Assembly: GCF_904067045.1 (NCBI RefSeq)
Contig: NZ_CAJFDC010000013.1
Coordinates: 248,001-312,000 of the forward strand
Direction of reading: 5' to 3'
DNA: 64,000 nt
Source of the DNA: Pseudomonas sp. FEN
GTDB lineage: Bacteria; Pseudomonadota; Gammaproteobacteria; Pseudomonadales; Pseudomonadaceae
The translations under genes and the position numbers were made by a program. The notes under the pieces are model-generated. The model worked only from the letters and a program-made list of their open reading frames with translations. It was not told the origin of the DNA and ran no database searches. This document shows positions 26,133 to 35,122 of the stretch, in pieces; position 1 is the first letter of the stretch, and each line of letters starts with the position of its first letter.

Positions 26133-26861
26133 ATGAGTACGCCTGTGATGCAACGAAAAACCCAATCGCCGCTGCTGGTACTCGCCGGAATCGCCAGTCT
26201 GGCCTTGTCGGCCCTGATGTTCCAGCGCCTGGCCTGGTCGGCGGAAGACGCGGTGCGGATCGCCCCGCCGGCCCTGGATCAACCGGCAGGCGCCAGCGGC
26301 AAGGCCACGGCGGTGTTCGCCGGCGGCTGTTTCTGGGGCGTCCAGGGAGTGTTCCAGCACGTCCGGGGGGTTGAGAACGCAGTGTCGGGTTATACCGGCG
26401 GTGCGGCGAATACCGCCCGTTATGAAGCGGTAGGCGAAGGTTCGACCGGGCACGCCGAGTCGGTGCAGGTGACCTATGACCCGAACCAGGTCAGTTACGG
26501 GCAACTGTTGCAGGTGTTTTTCTCGGTGGCCCATAACCCGACGGAGCTCAACCGCCAGGGGCCGGACAGCGGCACGCAGTACCGTTCGGCGATTTTCCCG
26601 GTGAATGCCGAGCAGGAAAAGATTGCCAAGGCCTATATCGCCCAGTTGGAGGCCGCCAAGGCGTTCCCCTCGGCGATCGTTACCCGGATCGAGGACGGCA
26701 AGGTCTTCTATCCGGCCGAGGGCTATCACCAGAACTACCTGACACTGCACCCGACCGCGCCGTATATCGCCTTCAATGATCTGCCGAAGGTGGCAAACCT
26801 CAAGCGCCTGGAGCCGGAGCTTTATCGGGCCGACCCGGTGCTGGTGCCGGACGCCAATTGA
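26133..26861 (+). CDS. msrA: Exported methionine-S-sulfoxide reductase MsrA
   Basis: A 242-residue protein with an N-terminal hydrophobic segment (LLVLAGIASLALSALMF, signal peptide or anchor) and an MsrA domain with the catalytic motif GGCFWGVQG, then SGYTGG and AEGYHQNYL. ATG 26133 is preferred: ACGAGGA lies 8 bases upstream; ATG 26124 and TTG 26109 are in frame but badly spaced. With msrB and the dipZ-like gene it completes a periplasmic methionine repair set. Confidence 0.9.
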   Translation: MSTPVMQRKTQSPLLVLAGIASLALSALMFQRLAWSAEDAVRIAPPALDQPAGASGKATAVFAGGCFWGVQGVFQHVRGVENAVSGYTGGAANTARYEAVGEGSTGHAESVQVTYDPNQVSYGQLLQVFFSVAHNPTELNRQGPDSGTQYRSAIFPVNAEQEKIAKAYIAQLEAAKAFPSAIVTRIEDGKVFYPAEGYHQNYLTLHPTAPYIAFNDLPKVANLKRLEPELYRADPVLVPDAN

Positions 26862-26908
26862 TGACGAATGCCGCAGACTCAAGAGCAATCTTGAGTCTGG
26901 CCACGATT

Positions 26909-27041
26909 TGTGGCGAGCGGGCTTGCCCGCGCTCGGCTGCGAAGCAGTCGCAAAACCTGTCATCACGGTCTGCCTGATACACCGCGATGACGGGTTTCAG
27001 GGCCGCTTCGCGCCCCAGCGCGGGCAAGCCCGCTCGCCACA
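26909..27041. repeat. REPIN: inverted pair of REP sequences (133 bp)
   Basis: Same arms and same total length as the element at 3505-3637 (tgtggcgagcgggcttgccc and its mirror). The core matches that of the other copy only in reverse complement (shared GTATCAGGCAGA), so the two copies are inserted in opposite orientations. It lies between convergent msrA and opgD genes. Confidence 0.85.
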
Positions 27042-27070
27042 GGAGCGTGTTCGGAGCCCAAACTTTCTTA

Positions 27071-28690
27071 TCAGGTATAGCGGCGCTTCTCCGGGGTTGG
27101 CGGGAAGTACTGGTACAACCAGGTTTCGCTCAAGGTCCGGTCACGGGTGCGAATGAACAGGCGCAGTTCCACCGGATCGACCTGGTCATCGCTCGGGTAC
27201 CAGTCGAACGTCACCCGATAGCCGTTGATTTCGTCCAGTTTGAGGACATCGATATCCTTTATCTGACCGCGGGATGTCGTCACCACCGGATCGATCGTCG
27301 CGCCCTCGGACAGCCGCTCCAGGCCGCCGCCGGTAAAGTCCACGGCAAAGCGCCGGGCCCAGACCTCGGGATAATGCTCGCCCGGTGCCCAGCCCTCGAC
27401 AAACCCACCCATCCCCGAACGGGTGGCATGGACCCGCGCCAACGGCGTCCCCACCGGCGGCAGCGCGCTCCAGTAGAGCTTGTAGCCGTAGTTCAGCGAA
27501 GCCCCCGCCGCCACCGGCTCCTTGGGCGTCCAGAACGCCACGATATTGTCCAGGGTCTCGCCCGTGGTGGGGATTTCCAGCAGATCGACGGAGCCCTCGC
27601 CCCAGGCCGTGGTCGGCTCGACCCACAGGCTCGGACGCCGGCTGTACCAATCCACGGTGTCCTGGTAGCTGGCGAACTCATGGTCGGTCTGCACCAGGCC
27701 GAACCCCTTGGGGTCCTTGTCGGCGAAGGCGTTGAACTGCAAGGTCGCCGGGTTGTTCAAGGGCCGGCAGATCCACTCGCCATTACCGCGCCACATGGCC
27801 AGGCGATCAGAGTCGTGGATCTGCGGATGAAGGGTGTCGCACATCCGCCGTTCGTGGGTGCCGCAACTGAACATGCTGGTCATCGGCGCGATACCCAACT
27901 GTTCGATGGCCGTGCGCGCGTTGATATGGGCATCGACCGCCATCACCACCTGCTCGGCCTGGCAATCGATATCGAAACGGTAGGCGCCGGTGGCACTCGG
28001 CGAGTCGAGCAAGGCATAGACCACGAAACGGGTGCTGTCCTTGTCCGGGGTTTCGAACCAGAAATGAGTGAAGTCGGGGAATTCCTCGCGCCGCTTGGCA
28101 TAAGTGTCGATCGCCAGACCGCGCGCCGACAGGCCATATTGCCCGGTCTTGTCCACCGCGCGGAAATAGCTGGCGCCGAGGAACGAGACAATGTCGTGCT
28201 GGTCGATTTCCGGAGCCTTGAACAGCTTGAAGCCGGAGAATCCCAGGTCGCCCTTGAGCCGGGACGGATCAATGCCACTGCGCGCGTAGTTGAACAACGC
28301 CGGACGGAAATGCACCTCCCGGGCCTGGCGCGTCCCGGCATCGACGCTGTACATGCGCACCGGTTGCTTGAAGCCCATGCCAACGTGAAAGAACTGCACG
28401 TCCAACTGGCCCTTGAGTTCATTCCACAGCGAGTGCCGGGCATCGTACTGAATGGCATTGAACTGTTGCGGGGTCATACCCTCCAGGGTTGGCGGCAACA
28501 CCTGGCGGGTGCTGACATAGTCCTTGCCGGCGAGTTTTTTCGCATGTCCCTGCAATGTATCGAAGTCGAAGTGTTCGATCTCGCCGTCCGCGGCGGCGGC
28601 AAGCGCCCGCGCCGCGAACAGACCGCTGGCCGACAGGCCGGTGTAGGCCGCCAGGGCCATGGATGCTTTCAGAAGATTGCGGCGATGCAT
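27071..28690 (-). CDS. opgD: Glucan biosynthesis protein D (OpgD/MdoD)
   Basis: A 539-residue periplasmic protein with a twin-arginine signal ([20 protein letters not shown]) and an OpgG/OpgD-type glucan domain ([37 protein letters not shown] region read here as [19 protein letters not shown]). OpgD shapes osmoregulated periplasmic glucans. ATG 28688-28690 fits the Tat signal; the 24-codon longer frame is not needed. It is divergent from a two-component system with a 316-base gap. No opgGH genes lie nearby, as is usual for opgD. Confidence 0.93.
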   Translation of the reverse strand: MHRRNLLKASMALAAYTGLSASGLFAARALAAAADGEIEHFDFDTLQGHAKKLAGKDYVSTRQVLPPTLEGMTPQQFNAIQYDARHSLWNELKGQLDVQFFHVGMGFKQPVRMYSVDAGTRQAREVHFRPALFNYARSGIDPSRLKGDLGFSGFKLFKAPEIDQHDIVSFLGASYFRAVDKTGQYGLSARGLAIDTYAKRREEFPDFTHFWFETPDKDSTRFVVYALLDSPSATGAYRFDIDCQAEQVVMAVDAHINARTAIEQLGIAPMTSMFSCGTHERRMCDTLHPQIHDSDRLAMWRGNGEWICRPLNNPATLQFNAFADKDPKGFGLVQTDHEFASYQDTVDWYSRRPSLWVEPTTAWGEGSVDLLEIPTTGETLDNIVAFWTPKEPVAAGASLNYGYKLYWSALPPVGTPLARVHATRSGMGGFVEGWAPGEHYPEVWARRFAVDFTGGGLERLSEGATIDPVVTTSRGQIKDIDVLKLDEINGYRVTFDWYPSDDQVDPVELRLFIRTRDRTLSETWLYQYFPPTPEKRRYT

Positions 28691-29006
28691 AAAAAGACCT
28701 GTACAGGAACTGCAGGACATCCGGAACTGCTGGGTACCGGATAGAAAGAAGCGCTTGCTCAAGACTGCGAGCGAACGCGGCTACAGCTAAACAGATAACA
28801 AATCCTTATGAGGGTTCGCAATATCCTACAGAAAACTTACTGACAGCCTTCATTCAGCCAAGGTGTGGCTATATGTTTCCAGCCTCCATTGAGACCCGAG
28901 GCGCCCTGTGAACAGCAGCCCAGAGCGCGTGAAGATTTGTTCAGAAAGCTTTCACCGACTTCTTGGCACACTTGCCCACTTGTTTGAAGGTCCGTCGAGG
29001 CAACCC
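28691..29006. other. Gene-free divergent promoter region
   Basis: 316 bases between opgD and a two-component regulator. It is AT-richer than its flanks, especially 28780-28890, as expected for two back-to-back promoters. No clear operator or repeat is seen. The upstream in-frame extension of the regulator (from 28908) does not look coding. Confidence 0.5.
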
Positions 29007-29690
29007 ATGACCCGCATTCTGACCATCGAAGATGATGCTGTAACCGCCAAGGAAATCGTGGCTGAACTGAGCAGCCATGGGCTTGAAGTCGACTGGGTCG
29101 ACAACGGCCGCGAAGGTCTGGTACGCGCCGTCAGCGGCGGCTACGACCTGATCACCCTGGATCGCATGCTGCCTGAACTCGATGGCCTGGCGATCGTCAC
29201 GACCCTGCGCACCATCGGCGTGGCCACGCCGATCCTGATGATCAGTGCCCTCTCCGATGTCGATGAGCGCGTACGCGGCCTGCGGGCCGGCGGCGACGAT
29301 TACCTGACCAAGCCCTTCGCCTCCGACGAAATGGCGGCCCGGGTCGAAGTGCTGCTGCGGCGCAAGAGCCCGGCACGGGAATTCGAAACCTCGCTGCGGG
29401 TCGCCGACCTCGAGCTCAACCTGATGACCCGCGAAGCCTCCCGGGCCGATCAACTGCTGACGCTGCTGCCCACCGAGTACAAGTTGCTGGAGTTCCTGAT
29501 GCGCAACACCGGGCAGATCCTCTCGCGCATGATGATCTTCGAGGAAGTCTGGGGTTATCACTTCGATCCTGGCACCAACCTGATCGATGTGCATATCGGC
29601 CGCCTGCGCAAGAAGATCGACGGGCCCGGCCTGGCCCCGCTGATCCGTACCGTGCGAGGTTCGGGTTATGTCATTGCCGAACCCCTCTAA
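29007..29690 (+). CDS. OmpR-family response regulator
   Basis: A 227-residue regulator: receiver domain with IEDDAVTAKEI, phospho-acceptor aspartate in LITLDRMLPELDG and lysine in LTKPFA, then a winged-helix DNA-binding domain (LLPTEYKLLEFLMRNTGQIL; IRTVRGSGYVI). ATG 29007 follows a CGAGG site. It overlaps the next gene, its sensor kinase, by 23 bases. Confidence 0.92.
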   Translation: MTRILTIEDDAVTAKEIVAELSSHGLEVDWVDNGREGLVRAVSGGYDLITLDRMLPELDGLAIVTTLRTIGVATPILMISALSDVDERVRGLRAGGDDYLTKPFASDEMAARVEVLLRRKSPAREFETSLRVADLELNLMTREASRADQLLTLLPTEYKLLEFLMRNTGQILSRMMIFEEVWGYHFDPGTNLIDVHIGRLRKKIDGPGLAPLIRTVRGSGYVIAEPL

Positions 29691-31062
29691 AGGCTGGCGC
29701 TCCTCCACCAGCCGGTTGCTGGCACTCTACAGCTTCCTGTTCGTGGCCTGGAGCTGCAGCCTGATGGGGGTGCTGTACTACGAGGTTTCCGGTTACCTGA
29801 ACACCCTCGCCCGTCACTCGCTGATGCAACGCCAACACCTGTTTTCGCGCTTCCAGGGCCAAGCGCTGATGGAAGCGCTGACCACCAGCATGACGTTCGA
29901 CATGCGTGGCGTGGATGCCTACGGCCTGTTCAACGAGCAGAAAATGCACCTGAGCGGGCCGATCCAGGAAATCCCCGCTGACCTGCCGATGGATGGCAAG
30001 ATCCATGAACTGGCCGATTGCACCGACTCCGACGACCCGGACCTGCCCCAGGACAGTTGCGACGCGGTGGCCACCCAGACCCATGACGGGCGCTGGCTGC
30101 TGCTGGTACGCGACAACGGCTCGCTGTTCGGTGTGACCCGGATCATTCTCCACGCCCTGTTCTGGGCGGTCTCGTTGACCATTCTGCCCGGCATTGCCGG
30201 CTGGCACTTGTTGCGCCGACAGCCGATCCGTCGGATACGGGCGATCCAGGCCAGCGCCGAGTCGATCATCGCCGGAGACCTGGGCCATCGCTTGCCGCTG
30301 TCAAATCGCCGCGACGAGCTGGATATGCTGGCGGCGATCGTCAATGCCATGCTCGACCGGATCGAGAAACTGATGCACGAGGTCAAGGGCGTCTGCGACA
30401 ACATCGCCCATGACCTGCGCACCCCGCTGACCCGCCTGCGCGCGCAGTTGTACCGGATCCAGCAACAGGCCGTCGAGGGTTCGCCCGAGTCCCTGAAGCT
30501 GGATGGCGTGATTGCCGAGACCGATACCTTGATGGCGCGTTTCCGTGGTTTGTTGCGCATCTCCGAGCTGGAAGACCATCAGCGGCGCTCCGGTTTCCTG
30601 GTGCTGGACCCATTGCCGTTGCTGCATGAGCTGCATGATTTCTACCTGCCGCTGGCTGAGGAAGCCGAGATCTGCCTGCGCCTGGAGACCCCCGCGACAC
30701 TGCCGGCAATCACCGGTGACCGGGCCTTGCTGTTCGAAGCCCTGGCCAATCTGCTGAGCAATTCGATCAAGTTCACCCCGCCGGGTGGCGAGGTGGTATT
30801 GATGGCGAGCAACGACGCCGGCAGCACCCGCATCGAAGTACAGGATTCCGGCCCCGGCATCCCGCCGTCCGAGCGCGAGGCGGTGTTCCAGCGCTTCTAT
30901 CGCTGCGACGAAGGCACCCAGCACGGCGGCTTCGGCCTCGGCTTGTCGATTGTCGCCGCCATCGTCAGCCTGCACGGCTTCAGCCTCGACATCGGCACCA
31001 GCGAGCAGGCCGGCGCGCGCTTGATCCTCAATTGCCGCAACAGCCTGATGACCGCGGATTGA
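29668..31062 (+). CDS. Two-component sensor histidine kinase
   Basis: A 464-residue kinase: membrane helix at about residues 15-33, short periplasmic region (containing a C-x-n-C pair, LADCTDSDDPDLPQDSC), second helix near 165-180, HAMP, dimerisation box CDNIAHDLRTPLTRLRAQL, N box NLLSNSIKFTP, G1 DSGPGIP and G2 GGFGLGLSI. Start ATG 29668 lies inside the regulator gene, giving coupled translation. The signal is unknown; two sensor-domain cysteines could be redox active (inference). Confidence 0.92.
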   Translation: MSLPNPSKGWRSSTSRLLALYSFLFVAWSCSLMGVLYYEVSGYLNTLARHSLMQRQHLFSRFQGQALMEALTTSMTFDMRGVDAYGLFNEQKMHLSGPIQEIPADLPMDGKIHELADCTDSDDPDLPQDSCDAVATQTHDGRWLLLVRDNGSLFGVTRIILHALFWAVSLTILPGIAGWHLLRRQPIRRIRAIQASAESIIAGDLGHRLPLSNRRDELDMLAAIVNAMLDRIEKLMHEVKGVCDNIAHDLRTPLTRLRAQLYRIQQQAVEGSPESLKLDGVIAETDTLMARFRGLLRISELEDHQRRSGFLVLDPLPLLHELHDFYLPLAEEAEICLRLETPATLPAITGDRALLFEALANLLSNSIKFTPPGGEVVLMASNDAGSTRIEVQDSGPGIPPSEREAVFQRFYRCDEGTQHGGFGLGLSIVAAIVSLHGFSLDIGTSEQAGARLILNCRNSLMTAD

Positions 31063-31083
31063 ATCGGCGCTCAGGCGCGGTGT

Positions 31084-31500
31084 TCAGTCCGGGAAGTTGG
31101 CCTTCAGGGCCGCCAGGCCCTCGGCATAGATCCCGTGGAACAGCTCCACCGCCTCCTCTTCACTGACCCCCTGCGGAGTGAAGATCCCCGCCCACTCGAC
31201 GACGCAGGTATGTGGCTCATTGCCCTCGCGGACCTGCATCGTGGCCAGGTAATCGATTACCGGGAATGGCTTCTCGATAAAGGAGTAGCTGTAGCGCCGG
31301 GCCCGGTTGTCGAACGCTTCCAGGCGCTCGACGATGCGCACGCCGTCCGCCGTGTGCAAGGTGCGCACACGCCCGCCTTCGCTGAGACTGCTGCTGGGAA
31401 TGGACGGCAGCCAGTCCGGCAGGCAATCGAATCCGCCCATCAGTTGCCAGACCGCTTCGGGTGGCATGCCGATCTCGACGGTTACGGATGTTGCAGCCAT
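31084..31500 (-). CDS. SRPBCC-family protein (polyketide cyclase/START fold)
   Basis: A 138-residue single-domain protein of the Bet v 1-like/SRPBCC fold: VTVEIGMPPEAVWQLMGGFD, then LPDWLPSIPSSSLSEGG and a C-terminal long helix (EEEAVELFHGIYAEGLAALK). Members bind hydrophobic ligands or act as cyclases. It is convergent with the kinase gene. Ligand unknown. Confidence 0.88.
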   Translation of the reverse strand: MAATSVTVEIGMPPEAVWQLMGGFDCLPDWLPSIPSSSLSEGGRVRTLHTADGVRIVERLEAFDNRARRYSYSFIEKPFPVIDYLATMQVREGNEPHTCVVEWAGIFTPQGVSEEEAVELFHGIYAEGLAALKANFPD

Positions 31501-31650
31501 GAATAATCTCCACGAACAAGTTGGACAGCCAGGCCGACCCCGGCGCTGGACCCCCTGCTAATAACGACCTTATCGCAAAGCTCGGTGGACAAGGCCAGCG
31601 CCTTGATACTCAGCCTGAAGCGTTGCGCGATCATCTTTATCCGTTCAACT

Positions 31651-31800
31651 CTAGCCATAATTTGTGACGATGCCGGTTGATAGCCGCCACTCGTCGCCTT
31701 GGACGTCCCGGGCATGCATCCAGACGCTCTCCAGACACTCGATCCGCTGATGCGTGAAGTCGCCGTCAAGGCAGTGCTGGCGCAGGCCCTGGATCGAGCG
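31651..31800 (-). pseudogene. Coding-like segment in frame after the stop of the 270-aa gene
   Basis: Directly after the TAG at 31801-31803 the same frame continues for 49 codons (RSIQGLRQHCLDGDFTHQRI, ECLESVWMHARDVQGDEWRL, STGIVTNYG) to a TAG at 31651-31653. By hand count about 32, 21 and 39 of the 49 codons have G or C at positions one, two and three, the pattern of real Pseudomonas genes, so this was probably translated. It may be the lost C-terminal tail of the preceding gene, cut off by a nonsense change, or the 3' end of another gene joined there by deletion. No start codon with a ribosome site is visible. Confidence 0.45.
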
Positions 31801-32613
31801 CTAGATGTCCATGATCTTGGCGACAAAGGCATTCCAGCCTGCCGGTTCGCGGATCAATGCCGGGTAATTATGCGAAAAGCCGCCCATCACCCCGCGTCGA
31901 GTCATGAGTTCGCGGATGATGGCGGTCGCCGGGCCGCCGCCACTGCCGTTCGCCAGGCTCTGCTCCTGATAGGCGCGCCAGTGCAGCTCCATCGCAATAA
32001 CCTTGCACAGCGCCGACTCCTGGGCCAGGACCCCGGTATTCTTGGCCAACAGGCAGAGTTTGACCGGCACGCTGATGCCCAACGATACGCCACCGGGAAC
32101 AGCCGCCAGGCCAAACCCGACGCCCCGGTTGAGCAACTTGTGGGTTTTCATGAGTTTCAACAGATCAAGCCAGCGGCACAGGGTATTACTCTGCCGGCAG
32201 TTCCTGGCCATCTCGGCAAAATGATACAAGTGCACGGCTGAAGCACCGGCGGAACTACCCTCGCGCATCAAGGCGTAGGGGTTGACGGGCAAGACCATGC
32301 TACCGACCACCGCCGCCGTCCCGGTAAACGACTGCGCGTAATTACGCACTTTACGATGGCGCAGCAGATGCTTGGTCTTGGACGAAGCGCTCCCATCAAT
32401 ACCATGCACAACGAAATAGGGGTTATCCACCAGGGCCGAAGTCGGTTGCCCCATCTTGTACGAGCCCACCACCGGTGCCACGCAGGCTCCCAGGCCGTGG
32501 GGAATGACCCCGGACAAGGCCAGGGCGGTGTCCATGATCAAACTGTCCATCTTGAAACTGTACTGGGAAAGTTCTTTCAAGCGAGTGGCAAAGCTATCCT
32601 GTTCGACACTCAT
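31801..32613 (-). CDS. Hypothetical protein (270 aa), unrecognised
   Basis: The protein has several glycine/alanine-rich, moderately hydrophobic stretches (DTALALSGVIPHGLGACVAP; GTAAVVGSMVLPVNPYALM; GFGLAAVPGGVSLGISVPVK) that could be membrane-active or buried helices, and a basic middle (SKTKHLLRHRKVRNYAQS). No family is recognised. Upstream sequence (32614-32791) is distinctly AT-rich, suggesting an acquired accessory gene. The frame continues in coding-like fashion beyond its stop (31651-31800), so it may be a shortened form. Confidence 0.65.
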   Translation of the reverse strand: MSVEQDSFATRLKELSQYSFKMDSLIMDTALALSGVIPHGLGACVAPVVGSYKMGQPTSALVDNPYFVVHGIDGSASSKTKHLLRHRKVRNYAQSFTGTAAVVGSMVLPVNPYALMREGSSAGASAVHLYHFAEMARNCRQSNTLCRWLDLLKLMKTHKLLNRGVGFGLAAVPGGVSLGISVPVKLCLLAKNTGVLAQESALCKVIAMELHWRAYQEQSLANGSGGGPATAIIRELMTRRGVMGGFSHNYPALIREPAGWNAFVAKIMDI

Positions 32614-32791
32614 ATCGGCCTATCTCTCGTATTTAAAAAGCCGGGGGATTTTCAATTAAAATATCAGTCCCGAGCGCTATTCAACGAGGTCAAAAAAGGC
32701 CAATTTATTACCTTAGTTTGCAGCTTACTTAAACAACCGCCAATACAATAAGAAAACTCCCAAAGACCACGAGTTCAATTATAAAAAGCTA

Positions 32792-33346
32792 CTATTTCCC
32801 GATTAGCCTGAACAATTTTTCCAGGCTTATGCGCAGGGACCCCGAATTATCCAACAGGCTCAATGACGGGTCGTCCAGTGCCAGCAGCGACGCCGTGAAT
32901 TCGGCATTGCGCGCCAATCGTGCCTCGATCTGCGGCAAGCTCTCCCGGCCCCGTGCCAGCAGCCGCTCACGCAGTACGGCCTGGTCGACGACCAACAGGA
33001 TCACCTGCAAATCCGGGTAGCGCGCTCGCGCCTGCGGCAGGTAAGCCCGTGAACCGTTGACCAGCACCTCCACTCCCGCGGCCAGCCACTCGTCGATCAA
33101 ACGCGGAATGCCATAACACAGGCCATTGGCCTGCCAGCTCATGGCAAAGGCGCCCTGGGCCTGCATCGTCGCGAACTGTTCGGCACTGACCGCCTGCGCC
33201 GCCTCGCCAACCGCTTCAGCCGAGCGGGTGATGACGCGCCGGGCAACACGGCAGCCACGCTCGGCCAGGGGTTCGCGGGCGGCATCGAGCAAACTGTCCT
33301 TGCCCGAACCCGAAGGTCCGATGAGATAAATTAATCGACCCGCCAT
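32792..33346 (-). CDS. phnN: Ribose 1,5-bisphosphate phosphokinase PhnN
   Basis: A 184-residue guanylate-kinase-like protein: P-loop LIGPSGSGKDSLLDA at the N-terminus, RRVITRSAEAVGEAAQAVSA and WQANGLCYGIP in the middle, and a C-terminal arginine-rich helix. PhnN converts ribose 1,5-bisphosphate to PRPP in the C-P lyase pathway. ATG 33344-33346 follows GAGGGA. No other phosphonate gene is nearby, so it stands alone here; it may supply PRPP from other sources. Confidence 0.85.
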   Translation of the reverse strand: MAGRLIYLIGPSGSGKDSLLDAAREPLAERGCRVARRVITRSAEAVGEAAQAVSAEQFATMQAQGAFAMSWQANGLCYGIPRLIDEWLAAGVEVLVNGSRAYLPQARARYPDLQVILLVVDQAVLRERLLARGRESLPQIEARLARNAEFTASLLALDDPSLSLLDNSGSLRISLEKLFRLIGK

Positions 33347-33507
33347 CCACAATCCCTCACACGTCGTCGCGCGCACAGTACAACACTCGCACCGTTCATG
33401 GCACTGGCCGCAAGCTGCTTTGCACACTGGCCGAGGGACAAGACGCGCGCGTCGACGCAGAACGGTGAGCCAAAACCTCAAGCGCGCCCCGGGCACTCGT
33501 GCCTGGC

Positions 33508-35013
33508 TCAGCCCAGGTTGCGCGCCGCCAGCCGGGAGAAGCTCGCCAGGCAAGCCACGGCGGCAAAACCGGCACCGATATACAGGGCCAGGACCGGTCC
33601 CGCGTGACTCGACAAGCCGAAACTCAAGGCCACCAGCGCGGCCCCCGTGGACTGCCCGAGCAGGCGCGCGGTGGCGATCGTGCCACTGGCGCCGCTACTG
33701 CGTTCGCGCGGGGCGCTGGTCATCAGGGCCTTCTGGTTGGGCGACTGGAAGAAACCAAAGCCCAGGCCACAAATCACCATGCGTACACCGATCTCCAGGG
33801 CACTTGGGTCCGCGGGCAGCATCGCCAGGGACAACATGCCCAGCGACAGAACGCCCAGGCCGATACCGCCGAGCAAGCCCGGCGGGTAGCGATCCGACAG
33901 GCGTCCGGCAAAGGGTGCGATCAGGGCCACCACCACCGACCAGGGCGTCATCAGGTAGCCGGTCTGGACCGGATCGCGGCCCAGCACTGTTTCGAAGAAA
34001 AAGGGCAGCGAGACAAACGCCAGGCCCTGGGTCGCGAAAGAGCAAATCGCCGTGAGGGCCGACAACGCGAACATCGGACGCTTGAGCAGGTCGATCGGAA
34101 ACATCGGCGCCGGATGTCCGGCCTCGCGGCGGATCATCAGGTAACCGGCGCTGACACAAACCAGCAGGGCCAGACAGATCGGCAGCGTACTGGCAAACTG
34201 CGCGCCCTCCCCCAATGCATAGATCAGCGAGCCGAAGGTCAGGATACTCAGGCCGGCCGTGCCCCAGGCAAAGCGCTGGCCGTTGGGTGGAGTATGCGGC
34301 AATGAAGGAATCGCCATGGCCAGGGCGATCAGGCCGATGGGAATGTTCACGCCAAACAGCCAGGGCCAATCGGCCACCGACAGGATCAACGAGGCGACCG
34401 TCGGTCCGGCGGCGAACGACATACCCACCACCAGCGCATTGAGGCCCATGCCCCGACCGAGCTTCTCCGGGGGGAACAGGCTGAAGATCAGCGCGCCGTT
34501 GACACTCATGATCGCACTGGCGCCTACCCCTTGCAGGACCCGCGCCAGCGTCAGCTGAGTCAGGCTGCTCGACATCGCGCACAGCGCCGAAGACAGGCTG
34601 AACAACACCAGACCGAACAGATAGATCTTGCGATGCCCGATCACGCCGCCGAACGAGGCGAAAGCCAGGATGGTCGCGACCGCCGACAGCTGGTAGGCGT
34701 TGATGATCCACACCGAGGCGGCCGGCGTGGTGTGCAGGCTGGTGGCGATGGCCGGCAACGCTGTGTTGGCGATGGCGGTGTCCAGCGAGGCCAGGGCAAT
34801 GGAGATCAGGATCGCCAACATGCCACTGACCTGACGCGATAAACGCGGCCTGAAAATTCCCGATAACCCGCTGATCGCACACCCCCGAGAGCCGCCGTAC
34901 AGAGCGGATGATAGCGTTTTGCCGAGCACCGCTGGCGAGGTTTTGCTGAACCGTGGCTGTACGACAGCAGCCGACTCCTTGTCCCGCACCAAAGATTGAT
35001 CCACTTTACACAT
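33508..35013 (-). CDS. MFS drug transporter, 14-helix EmrB/QacA type
   Basis: A 501-residue protein at most. From about residue 65 it is a 14-helix major facilitator: SIALASLDTAIANTALPAIA in helix 1, VWIINAYQLSAVATILAFAS in helix 2, LARVLQGVGASAIMS in helix 4-5. These are the EmrB/QacA landmarks. The first 64 residues are poorly hydrophobic and unusual; translation may really begin at ATG 34819-34821, just before helix 1. Upstream of ATG 35011-35013 no strong ribosome site is seen. It likely exports toxic compounds; the substrate is unknown. Confidence 0.8.
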   Translation of the reverse strand: MCKVDQSLVRDKESAAVVQPRFSKTSPAVLGKTLSSALYGGSRGCAISGLSGIFRPRLSRQVSGMLAILISIALASLDTAIANTALPAIATSLHTTPAASVWIINAYQLSAVATILAFASFGGVIGHRKIYLFGLVLFSLSSALCAMSSSLTQLTLARVLQGVGASAIMSVNGALIFSLFPPEKLGRGMGLNALVVGMSFAAGPTVASLILSVADWPWLFGVNIPIGLIALAMAIPSLPHTPPNGQRFAWGTAGLSILTFGSLIYALGEGAQFASTLPICLALLVCVSAGYLMIRREAGHPAPMFPIDLLKRPMFALSALTAICSFATQGLAFVSLPFFFETVLGRDPVQTGYLMTPWSVVVALIAPFAGRLSDRYPPGLLGGIGLGVLSLGMLSLAMLPADPSALEIGVRMVICGLGFGFFQSPNQKALMTSAPRERSSGASGTIATARLLGQSTGAALVALSFGLSSHAGPVLALYIGAGFAAVACLASFSRLAARNLG

Positions 35014-35122
35014 CAATCCATTCTAAAAATGCACTTATCAAATCTATAGCGCTGTTCCAGTATCCCGCTCAATAAAAATCTGCACTGCGATGCAGGCCAT
35101 AAAAACGCTGGAGACCTTCAAG

